A stretch of DNA of 47,612 bases from assembly GCF_004348735.1 (NCBI RefSeq), contig NZ_SMKT01000059.1, positions 1 through 47,612 of the forward strand. Reading direction: 5' to 3'. Made by a program: the position numbers and the translations under genes. The notes beneath the pieces are model-generated. The model had not been told where the DNA came from. It ran no database searches and saw only the letters and a list, made by a program, of their open reading frames with translations. Position 1 is the first letter of the stretch. Every line of letters starts with the position of its first letter. Below, one piece after another: positions 15,441-24,798 of the stretch. This DNA comes from Actinomadura sp. KC06 (lineage in GTDB: Bacteria > Actinomycetota > Actinomycetes > Streptosporangiales > Streptosporangiaceae).

Positions 15441-16493
15441 TCAGTGTCCGCGGAAGGTGCGGCGGAGCTGGAGGCGGACGTCCCGGCCCGCGTCGCGCAT
15501 CGTCCGGCGGGCGGCCCGGACCGGCTCGCGCACGGTGACCCGCCAGGTCTCGCGGACACCGCGGCCGATCGGGCGGAGCACGCTCGTCCCGACCCAGCGG
15601 GCCGGGGCGACGATCAGGACCCGGGTCGGGGCGACGACGAGCGTCCGCCAGAGCCACCGCAGGACGCGGGCCGCGAGCCGCCACGTCCCCACGAATCCCG
15701 CGACGATCGGGGCCAGGACGTACCGCCACAGCGTCTGGGCGGGCAGGACGATCAGGACGCGCGCCAGCCACGCCAGGCACCGCCCGGTCAGCCGCCACGA
15801 CCACGCGAGGGCCGCCGCGAACGCGCGCCACCCGGCCGCGAGCAGGCCGCCGAGCACGCCGAGGACGGAGAGCGTGCCGCGTCCCAGCCAGGCGAGCCCG
15901 CGCCAGACGGCCAGGGCGAGCCAGGCGAGCCCGGCCAGCGGCGGACGCAGGACGTACCGCCACAGCAGCGCGAGCGGCATGATCACGAGCACGCCGATCA
16001 GCAGCCCGATGCCCTTGAACAGCAGGACGAGCCCCTCCCCGAGCAGGGAGACGAGCCAGGCCAGGCCGCGTCCGAGGAGTTTGAGCGGTTTAAGGAAGAG
16101 CAGCTCCAGGAGCCAGGCGAGGCCGCGTCCGATCAGGGCGAAGAAGCGTCCGACCGGGGCGATCAGCCGGCGGTAGATCCAGCGGGCGACGCGGCCCGTG
16201 CCTCGTCCGAGCCAGCGCAGGAAGCCGAGGATCACGACGACGGCGAGCCACCGCAGCGGCCGGACGATGAGCAGATCGAGGAGCCGTCCGACGCCGTTCC
16301 ACACCGCCCGCACGCCCCGGGCGATCAGCACGACCACGTCGTGGACCAGCCGCAACGGCACCAGCACGATCAGCGCGACCACGCGCGCCGGGATCACGAT
16401 CCACGCCGGGCCCGCCGCCCGTGCCTGCTCCGGGGGACGGGTCTTGCTCAAGCTGATCGGTGCGTCCGCGGGGGAGTCGTCGCCGGTGGTCAC
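15441..16493 (-). CDS. Trp/Arg-rich repetitive membrane protein
   Basis: A 350-residue protein. GTG 16493 has AGGCAGG upstream and is preferred, though ATG 16535 is in frame. After about 30 polar residues the chain is almost entirely amphipathic hydrophobic segments rich in Leu, Trp, Val and Arg. These repeat loosely: LGRGLAWL occurs about three times, LLWRYVLRPPLAGLAWL and TLWRYVLAPIVAGFV are clear duplicates, and further LARVLIVLP, VAPTRVLIVAPARW units follow. The end is basic (RRTMRDAGRDVRLQLRRTF). Perhaps 6-8 membrane-associated helices, some re-entrant. I know no function. The 30-bp gap to pyrD suggests co-transcription with it. Confidence 0.7.
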   Translation of the reverse strand: MTTGDDSPADAPISLSKTRPPEQARAAGPAWIVIPARVVALIVLVPLRLVHDVVVLIARGVRAVWNGVGRLLDLLIVRPLRWLAVVVILGFLRWLGRGTGRVARWIYRRLIAPVGRFFALIGRGLAWLLELLFLKPLKLLGRGLAWLVSLLGEGLVLLFKGIGLLIGVLVIMPLALLWRYVLRPPLAGLAWLALAVWRGLAWLGRGTLSVLGVLGGLLAAGWRAFAAALAWSWRLTGRCLAWLARVLIVLPAQTLWRYVLAPIVAGFVGTWRLAARVLRWLWRTLVVAPTRVLIVAPARWVGTSVLRPIGRGVRETWRVTVREPVRAARRTMRDAGRDVRLQLRRTFRGH

Positions 16494-16700
16494 TGCTGCC
16501 TGCCTCGCGAGCCGTCGATGGAACCAACTGTGCATCTCTGACCCGGCCCGCGGGCGGCCGGTTCCGGGTGGTTGAACCCGTTCCGAGGGATTCACCGTAC
16601 TGCTCCTCGATCCGGTGAGCGGTGCGGCAGCTCGACCGCGATCGGCGTACGGGACCTGGAACCGGAGCCGGGACCCAGACGACACGGAGGACAGACGACA

Positions 16701-17747
16701 ATGAAGATCCCACGTTGGGTGATTCCCGCTGCAGCCGCCCTGACCGCGTCCGGGCTGGTGCTCACCGCATGCGGGCAGGAGAACGGCGGGAAACAGCAGA
16801 ACGCCGCCGCGGGCACCCAGGGGCAGGCTCCCGCCGACCCCTCGGCGGAACCGTCCGCGCCGCCGGCGCCCGAACCCACCGCGCTGGAGGTCGCCAACTT
16901 CACGCGGCTCGGCAAGGTCGTCACCGACGGAGACGGCAGGACGCTCTACCGGTTCGACAACGACACGGCCCGTCCGCCCGCCTCCACGTGCGCGGACGCG
17001 TGCGCCAAGGCGTGGCCGCCGGTGCTGGCGACCGAGGCGGAGCCGGAGGTCGACGGCGTGAAGCAGTCGCTGGTCGGCAAGGTCAAGCGGCCGGACGGCC
17101 AGTGGCAGGTCACGCTCGGCGGATGGCCGCTGTACCGGTACGCCAAGGACGAGGGTCTCGGCGACGTGAAGGGCCAGGGGGTGGGCGGAACCTGGTACGC
17201 CGCGTCCCCGACGGGGACGAAGGCCGCCCCGAAGAAGGCGGAGAACGACGACCGCTGGAAGGGCTGGACGGTCGTCAAGGCCAGGAACGACCCGAAACTC
17301 GGCCTCATCCTCACGGACGGCAAGGGCCGCACGATGTACCGCTTCGACAAGGACACCGACAAGCCGCCGACCACGAACTGCTTCGGCGCCTGCAAGAAGG
17401 CGTGGCCGGTCGTCCTCTTCACCAACTGGAAGAAGGTCAAGCTCGAAGGCGTCGACCGGAAGCTGGTCGACTTCATCGAGCGCAAGGACGACGGCAAGTG
17501 CCAGCTCACCATCAACGGCTGGCCCATGTACTACTACGAGAAGGACGAGCAGCCCGGTGACGTGAAGGGCCAGGGCGTCGGCGGCGTCTGGTGGGCGACC
17601 ACCCCGGCGGGCAAGCGGGCCGCCGTCACCGGCGCGGGCGCGGGCGCGGGCTCGGGCTCGGGCAACGGCGGCTACGGGAACGGCAACGGCAATGGGAACG
17701 GCAACGGCGGCTACGGCAGCGGTAACGGGTCGGGCGGGGGTTACTGA
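16701..17747 (+). CDS. Lipoprotein with two secreted-repeat (Lipoprotein_15) regions
   Basis: A 348-residue exported lipoprotein. CGGAGG lies 10 nt upstream of ATG 16701. The signal ends at lipobox LTAC (Cys near residue 24), then an Ala/Pro-rich linker. There are two related halves (about 58-165 and 190-300). Each has a KV.TDG.GRTLYRFDND or LILTDGKGRTMYRFDKDTD strand, Cys-Ala-Lys-Ala-Trp-Pro type C..AC.KAWPPVL, LVGK...DGQWQVTLGGWPLY, and GDVKGQGVGG.W. This is the actinobacterial secreted repeat of unknown function (PF03640 type), and the paired Cys probably form disulfides. The C-terminus is a Gly/Asn/Tyr-rich low-complexity tail. It lies outside the membrane. No enzymatic role is known. Confidence 0.9.
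   Translation: MKIPRWVIPAAAALTASGLVLTACGQENGGKQQNAAAGTQGQAPADPSAEPSAPPAPEPTALEVANFTRLGKVVTDGDGRTLYRFDNDTARPPASTCADACAKAWPPVLATEAEPEVDGVKQSLVGKVKRPDGQWQVTLGGWPLYRYAKDEGLGDVKGQGVGGTWYAASPTGTKAAPKKAENDDRWKGWTVVKARNDPKLGLILTDGKGRTMYRFDKDTDKPPTTNCFGACKKAWPVVLFTNWKKVKLEGVDRKLVDFIERKDDGKCQLTINGWPMYYYEKDEQPGDVKGQGVGGVWWATTPAGKRAAVTGAGAGAGSGSGNGGYGNGNGNGNGNGGYGSGNGSGGGY
17633..17745 (+). repeat. Low-complexity Gly-rich coding repeats
   Basis: GCGCGGGCG-type and then GGCAACGG-type short repeats encode the AGAGAGSGSGNGG...GNGNGNGNGG tail of the secreted-repeat lipoprotein. Such tracts are prone to slippage, so length variation between strains is likely. Confidence 0.75.
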
Positions 17748-17777
17748 GCACCCGTCGCGCTAGCCGCCTCCACAGGC

Positions 17778-17831
17778 GAAGGCGCGGAGGGGACGCGGGT
17801 CGGTCGGGGTCCGCGATCCCTCCGCGCCTTC
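17778..17831. terminator. Strong terminator after the secreted-repeat lipoprotein
   Basis: GAAGGCGCGGAGGG at 17778-17791 pairs perfectly over 14 bp with CCCTCCGCGCCTTC at 17818-17831, with further CGCGG/CCGCG pairing in the loop. It is 30 nt past the stop. Confidence 0.85.
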
Positions 17832-18128
17832 CTGCATGCCGCGAACGTAGATATGGCCGGAAAGATAGGTGTTCTCGTTCTGTCACGGTGCCAGGTGGCA
17901 GAACGTCCTGTGGCTCGGCAGATGAAATCCATTACCAGCGAGTTCGCCGGCCTGAGAATCGGCAAGTCACAAAGTGCTCCATGGCGGTGCGCCGGGTGGC
18001 CTGCTGCCATGTGGCATTCTGCTCTCTGACCTGCGGATAATGGCTTCCAGGCGTGCTTTGGAGATGCGATCCTGAAGTCGACTCGACCGAGTCCAGCCGA
18101 TCTTACAGGACAATTCGGGGTGGGCGTC
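17832..18128. other. Intergenic region upstream of the cyclase-like gene
   Basis: About 300 bp with somewhat lower GC content than the flanks (for example near 17845-17890 and 18030-18110). I see no gene with a ribosome binding site and no consensus promoter I would defend. Confidence 0.45.
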
Positions 18129-18773
18129 ATGACAGTTGTTCCAGCACCGGCGCCATCGGTGTACGACGGACGCGGTTCCGGGAACTCCGGCTCGTCCGGA
18201 CAACTGCTCTTTCGCCCGCTGCTGGCCATCGACATCATGGGCTACAGCGTCCGATCGCCCCGCATGCAGTTCCAGGCGCAAACGGACTTGCTGGCCGCGA
18301 TGGAGACCGCCGCGGACGTGGCCGGGCTTGACCGTGGACGCTGGATGCAGCAGGTCAGCGGCGACGGCGAACTGGACGTCTTACCGGGCGACGACGACAT
18401 CGTCACGGTCGTCGGCAGGTACGCCCCGGCCCTTGAACGCGCCCTCGCGGAGACGAACCGCAGAGCCGCCCCGGACCGCCGCCTGCGCGTGCGGCTCGCG
18501 CTCCACCACGGCGCTTTGATCATGGGTCCGGAGACCTTCTTCGGACCGGCCGGGGACGCGCCGGTGGTCGTGAGCCGGCTGCTCGACGCCCGCCCATTGC
18601 GCCGGTATCTGACCGTCCATCCGGAACGGAACGTCGCGCTGATCGTCTCCAAACAGATCTTCCGCGAAGTCGTCTGCAGCGGCTTTTGCGCACTGCCTCC
18701 CACGCACTTCCATCTGATCCGGACGACGATCAAGGGTGTCGTTTATCAGGGCTACATCTACGATCCCGGCTGA
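18129..18773 (+). CDS. Class III nucleotidyl cyclase-like protein, probably altered active site
   Basis: A 214-residue protein from ATG 18129; a GTG 9 nt upstream is in frame. The cyclase homology fold is indicated by LLAIDIMGYS with Asp35, SGDGELDVLP with Asp79 (44 residues later, the usual spacing of the two metal Asp residues), RVRLALHHGAL, and GPAGDAPVVVSRLLDA. In active cyclases the last segment is G..VN.AAR; here the transition-state Asn position is Val while Arg is kept. It therefore probably binds nucleotide but may not make cAMP or cGMP by the usual mechanism. It is a single domain with no membrane segment, and the gene stands alone. Regulatory or signalling role inferred only. Confidence 0.65.
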   Translation: MTVVPAPAPSVYDGRGSGNSGSSGQLLFRPLLAIDIMGYSVRSPRMQFQAQTDLLAAMETAADVAGLDRGRWMQQVSGDGELDVLPGDDDIVTVVGRYAPALERALAETNRRAAPDRRLRVRLALHHGALIMGPETFFGPAGDAPVVVSRLLDARPLRRYLTVHPERNVALIVSKQIFREVVCSGFCALPPTHFHLIRTTIKGVVYQGYIYDPG

Positions 18774-19085
18774 GGCCGCGTGGAGGAAGTAGAAAAGAGC
18801 GACCCCGCCCGGAGGGATGGCCCGCTCCGTTCTTAATATGCGGTACCCGCTCCATCTGCCGGCCCTTGACGGGGTCCTGGGCGTGCGAGAGTTGATCAAG
18901 CTCGGCGGCTGTGATAAGAGCGCCTGCCGTGACCGGTGAAGAGATTGTTACGCGCGGGACACGGTCTCTTTAGATCACTCTTTGGATCTCGACAGTCACG
19001 GAATCCGGTGATCGAATGGAGTTCGAACCGCCACGGACGCGGCCCGGCGAAGTGTCGCTCCTGGTGGGAGGCTTCGGGAGGCCCG
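18774..19085. other. Intergenic region upstream of the ABC importer
   Basis: About 310 bp. AGATC-(8 nt)-GATCT at 18972-18989 is a short inverted repeat in an AT-richer patch about 100 bp before the binding-protein gene and may belong to its promoter. No gene is convincing here. Confidence 0.4.
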
Positions 19086-20432
19086 ATGGTCGGACCAGTC
19101 GGACGAGTCGCACGAGTCGGTCGGGGGAAGCGCGCGGGACGGAAGCGCGCAGGGGCGCTGAGAGCCGGGGTGGCGCTGGCGCTGCTGGCCGGCGGGTTGA
19201 CGGCCTGCGGGGGCGGCGGCGGGACGCCCACCCTGAACTGGTACGTCAACCCGGACAACGGCGGGCAGGCGACGATCGCCGCGGCGTGCACGAAGGCGGC
19301 GGGCGGCAAGTACCGGATCAAGACCTCGCTGCTCCCCAGCGACGCGACCCAGCAGCGCGAGCAGCTGATCAGGCGGCTCGCGGCCAAGGACACCGGCGTC
19401 GACCTGATGAGCCTTGACCCCGTCTTCGTGGCGGAGGCCGCGAACGCCGGGTTCCTCCGCCCGTTCACAGCGAGCGAGGCCGGGCCGCTGACCGAGGGCG
19501 TCTTCGACTCCGCGGTGCAGAGTTCCACGTGGGAGGACAAACTCTACGCGGCGCCGTTCTGGGCGAACACCCAGCTCCTCTGGTACCGCAAGTCGGTCGC
19601 GCAGAAGGCGGGCATCGACCCCAACGCGCCCGACTTCACCTGGGACAAGCTGATCGACGCGGCCGTCCGCACCAACACCACGATCGGCGTGCAGGGCAAC
19701 CGGTACGAGGGCTACATGGTGTGGATCAACGCGCTCATCGCGTCCGCCGGGGGCCGGATCATCAGCGACGCGGAGAAGGGCGACGAGGCCGCCATCGAGA
19801 TCGACTCGCCGGCGGGGAAGCAGGCCGCCGCGATCATCGGCAAGCTGGCGAGGTCGACCGCCGCCGGGCCGACGCTGTCCACCGACATCGAGGAGCAGTC
19901 CCGGGCGACGATCAACGGCCCGCGCGGCGGGTTCCTGCTCAACTGGGGCTACGTCTGGCGGGCGGAGAAGGGCGACGCCGAGGCGGGCGCGATCAACAAG
20001 AACATCGTCGGCGACCTGGGGTGGGCGCGCTATCCGCGGGTGAACCCGCAGCAGGAGAGCAAGCCTCCGTTCGGCGGGATCGAGATCGGGGTCAGCGCGT
20101 ACGGGAAATACCGCAACAACCTGGCCGTCGAGGCGGTCAACTGCATCACCTCGCCGGCCAACATGAAGCGGTACATGCTCGACGAGGGCAACGTCGCCGC
20201 CCGTCCGGCGATCTTCGACGATCCGGACATCCTCAAGGAGTTCCCGATGGCGCCGCTGATGCGGGACTCCATCGCCGCCGCGGAGCCCCGTCCGGCCACG
20301 CCCTACTACGCGGACGTCTCCGGGGCCATCCAGAACCGCTGGCACCCGCCCGCGTCGGTGAACCCGAACACGACGCCGCGCGAGTCCGCCAGGTTCATCC
20401 GCGAGGTCCTGCGTGACAAGGCCCTGCTCTGA
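19086..20432 (+). CDS. Sugar ABC transporter substrate-binding lipoprotein (family 1)
   Basis: Captures a sugar outside the membrane for the importer encoded downstream. ATG 19086 has GGGAGG about 4 nt upstream; the frame extends to 18936 without a good start site. The basic N-terminal leader of about 30 residues (RGKRAGRKRAG) leads to lipobox LTAC, then mature protein. Family 1 features are NWYVNPDNGGQATIAAAC, LIRRLAAKDTGVDLMSLDPVFVAEAANAGFLRPF, YAAPFWANTQLLWYRKSV, and the closing NRWHPPASVNP. The product is 448 aa. It is the first gene of a five-gene operon. The ligand is not deducible; alpha-glucosides such as trehalose are common for relatives. Confidence 0.92.
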   Translation: MVGPVGRVARVGRGKRAGRKRAGALRAGVALALLAGGLTACGGGGGTPTLNWYVNPDNGGQATIAAACTKAAGGKYRIKTSLLPSDATQQREQLIRRLAAKDTGVDLMSLDPVFVAEAANAGFLRPFTASEAGPLTEGVFDSAVQSSTWEDKLYAAPFWANTQLLWYRKSVAQKAGIDPNAPDFTWDKLIDAAVRTNTTIGVQGNRYEGYMVWINALIASAGGRIISDAEKGDEAAIEIDSPAGKQAAAIIGKLARSTAAGPTLSTDIEEQSRATINGPRGGFLLNWGYVWRAEKGDAEAGAINKNIVGDLGWARYPRVNPQQESKPPFGGIEIGVSAYGKYRNNLAVEAVNCITSPANMKRYMLDEGNVAARPAIFDDPDILKEFPMAPLMRDSIAAAEPRPATPYYADVSGAIQNRWHPPASVNPNTTPRESARFIREVLRDKALL

Positions 20433-20468
20433 GGCCCCGCCGGCCCCAACGGCCCCAACGGCTCTAAC
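20433..20468 (+). repeat. Four tandem 9-nt repeats between binding protein and permease genes
   Basis: GGCCCCGCC, GGCCCCAAC, GGCCCCAAC and GGCTCTAAC lie head to tail, filling the gap up to the permease ribosome binding site (GGAGGTG). The array sets the spacing in the operon mRNA and may modulate relative expression. It probably arose by slippage. Confidence 0.6.
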
Positions 20469-20480
20469 GGAGGTGTTCGG

Positions 20481-21416
20481 ATGACATCCGTCGAAACGGC
20501 GCCGAAGAGCGGGCGGCCCCCTGCGCGCGCGGAGATCTCCGACCGGGAGCGGGGCGAGCGCAGGCTGGGGCTGCTGCTGTCCGCGCCCGCGGTTGTCGTG
20601 ATGCTGCTGGTCACCGCGTATCCGCTGGGCAGCGCCCTGTACCAGTCGCTGTTCAGCTACCGGCTCACCGCGCCGGACGACCGCCGCTTCGTCGGCCTCG
20701 GCAACTACGCGACCGCCCTGACCGACCCCCTGTTCTGGCAGACGGTCGTCACCACGCTGATCATCACGGTGATCACGGTCGGGGTGGAGCTGGTGATCGG
20801 CTTCGGGCTGGCCATGGTGATGCACCGCGCCGTGTTCGGGCGCCGGACGGTCCGGACCGCGATCCTGCTCCCGTACGGCATCGTCACGGTCATCTCGGCG
20901 TTCGCGTGGAAGTACGCGTTCGACGTCCAGTCCGGGTTCGTCAACTCGTGGTTCGGGCTCGGCGACTTCGCCTGGTTCTCCGACCGCTGGGCCGCGATAT
21001 TCGTGATCATCCTGTCGGAGATCTGGAAGACGACGCCGTTCGTGTCGCTGCTGCTCCTCGCCGGGCTCGCGCAGGTGCCGCGCGACCTGGGGGAGGCGGC
21101 GACGGTGGACGGCGCCACCGCGTGGCAGCGGCTGAAACGCGTCACGATCCCGAACATGAAGGCCGCCATCCTCGTCGCGGTGCTGTTCCGCACCCTGGAC
21201 GCGTGGCGGATCTTCGACAACGTGTTCATCATGACGGCGGGCCAGGAGAAGACCCAGGTACTGTCGTTCCTCACCTACCAGCAGATCATCACCCGGACGG
21301 CGCTCGGCCTCGGCAACGCGGTCGGCGTGCTGCTGTTCCTGTCGGTGGTGCTGATCGCGGCCGTGTTCATCAAGGGATTCCGGGTGGACCTCTCCCAAGT
21401 GCGAGGTGATCGTTGA
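20481..21416 (+). CDS. Sugar ABC transporter permease 1
   Basis: A 311-residue integral membrane protein of the MalF type with six predicted helices. The N-terminal cytosolic part (about 30 residues) precedes LLLSAPAVVVMLLVTAYPL. The coupling-helix EAA motif is EAATVDGATAWQRLKRVTIP, which docks to the ATPase. Ribosome binding site GGAGG is 8 nt upstream. The stop overlaps the next gene (TGATG), showing translational coupling. Confidence 0.94.
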   Translation: MTSVETAPKSGRPPARAEISDRERGERRLGLLLSAPAVVVMLLVTAYPLGSALYQSLFSYRLTAPDDRRFVGLGNYATALTDPLFWQTVVTTLIITVITVGVELVIGFGLAMVMHRAVFGRRTVRTAILLPYGIVTVISAFAWKYAFDVQSGFVNSWFGLGDFAWFSDRWAAIFVIILSEIWKTTPFVSLLLLAGLAQVPRDLGEAATVDGATAWQRLKRVTIPNMKAAILVAVLFRTLDAWRIFDNVFIMTAGQEKTQVLSFLTYQQIITRTALGLGNAVGVLLFLSVVLIAAVFIKGFRVDLSQVRGDR

Positions 21417-22246
21417 TGGAGTCGGCGCGCTCGAAGACGCTGTGGATCGTCGCGTCGCTGCTGATCCTGGTCTGGACGGCGTTCCCGATCCTCTGGATCG
21501 TGATGCTGTCGTTCAAGACGCCCAGCGAGATCGGCAACGTCCAGGGCTTCTTCCCCCAGGACTGGACCTGGGAGAACTACGAGACGGTCTTCAAGACCGA
21601 CCTGTTCACCTCCGCGCTGATCAACTCGATCGGCATCTCGCTGATCGCCACGTTCGTCGGGGTCGTGTTCGCGACGCTGGTGGCGTACGCGATCGCGCGC
21701 CTGGAGTTCCCCGGCAAGAAGCTGATCCTGTCGTTCGCGCTGGCGATCGCGATGTTCCCGGTCGTGTCGCTGGTCGGGCCGCTGTTCGACCTGTGGCGCA
21801 ACATCGGCCTGTACGACACCTGGCCGGGCCTGATCATCCCGTACATCTCGTTCGCGCTGCCGCTGGCGATCTGGACGCTGTCGGCGTTCTTCCGCGAGAT
21901 CCCGTGGGAGATGGAGCAGGCCGCGCAGGTGGACGGCGCCACGTCCTGGCAGGCGTTCCGGAAGGTGATCGTCCCGCTGGCCGCGCCCGGGGTGTTCACC
22001 GCCGCGATCCTGACCTTCTTCTTCTGCTGGAACGACTTCGTCTTCGGGATCTCGCTGACCTCGACCGACCGGGCCAGGCCCGTGCCGGCGGCGCTGGCGT
22101 TCTTCACCGGGGAGTCCTACTTCGAGCAGCCCACGACCGCGATCTGCGCGGCCGCCGTGGTCGTCACGGTCCCGGTCGTCATCGTCGTCCTGGCGTTCCA
22201 GCGCCGCATCGTGGCCGGGCTGACGTCCGGCGCCGTCAAGGGCTGA
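21416..22246 (+). CDS. Sugar ABC transporter permease 2
   Basis: A 276-residue MalG-type permease. ATG 21416 overlaps the stop of permease 1. The N-terminal helix is LWIVASLLILVWTAFPILW, followed by the PSEIGNVQGFFPQDWTWENY external segment and the EAA loop EQAAQVDGATSWQAFRKVIVP. It pairs with permease 1 to form the channel. Confidence 0.94.
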   Translation: MESARSKTLWIVASLLILVWTAFPILWIVMLSFKTPSEIGNVQGFFPQDWTWENYETVFKTDLFTSALINSIGISLIATFVGVVFATLVAYAIARLEFPGKKLILSFALAIAMFPVVSLVGPLFDLWRNIGLYDTWPGLIIPYISFALPLAIWTLSAFFREIPWEMEQAAQVDGATSWQAFRKVIVPLAAPGVFTAAILTFFFCWNDFVFGISLTSTDRARPVPAALAFFTGESYFEQPTTAICAAAVVVTVPVVIVVLAFQRRIVAGLTSGAVKG

Positions 22247-22261
22247 GTTCAAGGGAGAATC

Positions 22262-23536
<1,275 letters not shown>

Positions 23537-23540
23537 GCTG

Positions 23541-24776
23541 ATGCACTTCGTCTTCACCCCGCCCGCGACCTCGGCGTCCGGCCTGCTCGACCTGGCGTGG
23601 GACGAGCCGCTCGACGCGTGGGACGACGAGCGGCTGGTGGAGATCAGGCAGCGCGGCCTGTCCCGGCACACGGTCAGGTTCGTCGCCGAGGGCGGGGCGG
23701 TGTTCGCGCTGAAGGAGCTGGACGCGCGCCTCGCCCGCCGCGAGTACCGGCTGCTGCGCCGCCTCCGCGACCTCGGCCTGCCCGCCGTCGAGGTGGTCGG
23801 CGTGGTTGTCGACCGCGCGCCCGGCCTGGACGCGATCCTCGTCACCCGGTTCCTTGACCACTCGTCGTCGTACCGTTCGCTGTTCGCCAACGCCCGCTAC
23901 GGCCACCCGTCCGACCGCCTCCTGGACGCGCTGGTGGAGCTGCTCGTCCGGCTTCACCTGGCCGGGTTCATGTGGGGCGACTGCTCGCTGTCGAACGTCC
24001 TGTTCCGCATGGACGCGGGTGCTTTCGCCGCCTATCTGGTGGACGCCGAGACGGCCGAGATGCACCCGTCCCTCAGCGAGGGGCAGCGCCGCTACGACGT
24101 CGACCTCGCCCGCGAGCGGATCGCCGGCGAGCTGTTCGACCTGGCCGCCGCGGGCACGCTGCCGCCGTCCGCCGACCCGATCGACATCGCCGACGACACC
24201 GTCCGCCGGTACCGGGCGCTGTGGGACGAGCTGACCCGCGAGGAGGTCCTGCACCCGGCCGACCAGCGGTACCGCATCGCCGAACGCCTCCGCCGCATCA
24301 ACTCCCTCGGCTTCGACGTGGACGAGGTCGAGCTGGTCGACGCGGGCCCGGACGGGGCGCGGCTGCGCGTCCGCACCCGCGTGGCGGAGCCGGGGCACCA
24401 CCGCCGCATCCTCATGGCGAGGACGGGCCTGGACGCGCAGGAGAACCAGGCCCGCCGCCTCCTCAACGACATCGCCGCCTTCCGCGGGTACCTCGAACGG
24501 GTGCGCGGCGGGCCCGTGCCGGAGGTCGTCGCGTCGAACCAGTGGCTCGCCGAGGTGTACGAGCCGGTCATCGACGCCGTCCCGGACGATCTGCGCGACC
24601 GCCTGGACGACGTCGAACTGTTCCACGAGGTCCTCGAACACCGCTGGTTCCTGTCCGAGAAGTCCGGCCGGGACGTCGGAACGACGGCGGCGGCCCGGGA
24701 CTACTTCGCGTCGGTGCTGCCGGAAGTCCCCGAGGATCTGACAGAGACCGGACGGCCTCCTGACACGTCCGGTTGA
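23541..24776 (+). CDS. DUF4032 protein with a protein-kinase-like (InaA-type) fold
   Basis: A 411-residue protein whose ATG lies 4 nt past the ATPase stop, so it is part of the importer operon. The N-terminal half is kinase-like: VFALKELD (ATP Lys), ARREYRLLRRL (helix-C Glu), LHLAGFMWGDCSLSNVLF (catalytic Asp and Asn) and AYLVDAETAE (metal Asp). All key residues appear present. The second half (from about 220) is the DUF4032 region, with RRINSLGFDVDEVELVD, GLDAQENQARRLLNDI and EVLEHRWFLSEKSGRDVG. Known relatives of the fold phosphorylate sugars, lipopolysaccharide or proteins. The context suggests action on the imported sugar or on the transporter; neither is proven. Confidence 0.82.
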   Translation: MHFVFTPPATSASGLLDLAWDEPLDAWDDERLVEIRQRGLSRHTVRFVAEGGAVFALKELDARLARREYRLLRRLRDLGLPAVEVVGVVVDRAPGLDAILVTRFLDHSSSYRSLFANARYGHPSDRLLDALVELLVRLHLAGFMWGDCSLSNVLFRMDAGAFAAYLVDAETAEMHPSLSEGQRRYDVDLARERIAGELFDLAAAGTLPPSADPIDIADDTVRRYRALWDELTREEVLHPADQRYRIAERLRRINSLGFDVDEVELVDAGPDGARLRVRTRVAEPGHHRRILMARTGLDAQENQARRLLNDIAAFRGYLERVRGGPVPEVVASNQWLAEVYEPVIDAVPDDLRDRLDDVELFHEVLEHRWFLSEKSGRDVGTTAAARDYFASVLPEVPEDLTETGRPPDTSG

Positions 24777-24798
24777 TTCCTCTGGGACGATCGTTGGC

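Noticed and set aside
14412..16541. A 709-codon rightward open frame
   Set aside because: It is antisense to pyrD and the Trp/Arg-rich membrane protein. Its composition (Arg, Asp, Pro, Gln) is that of a shadow frame in GC-rich DNA.
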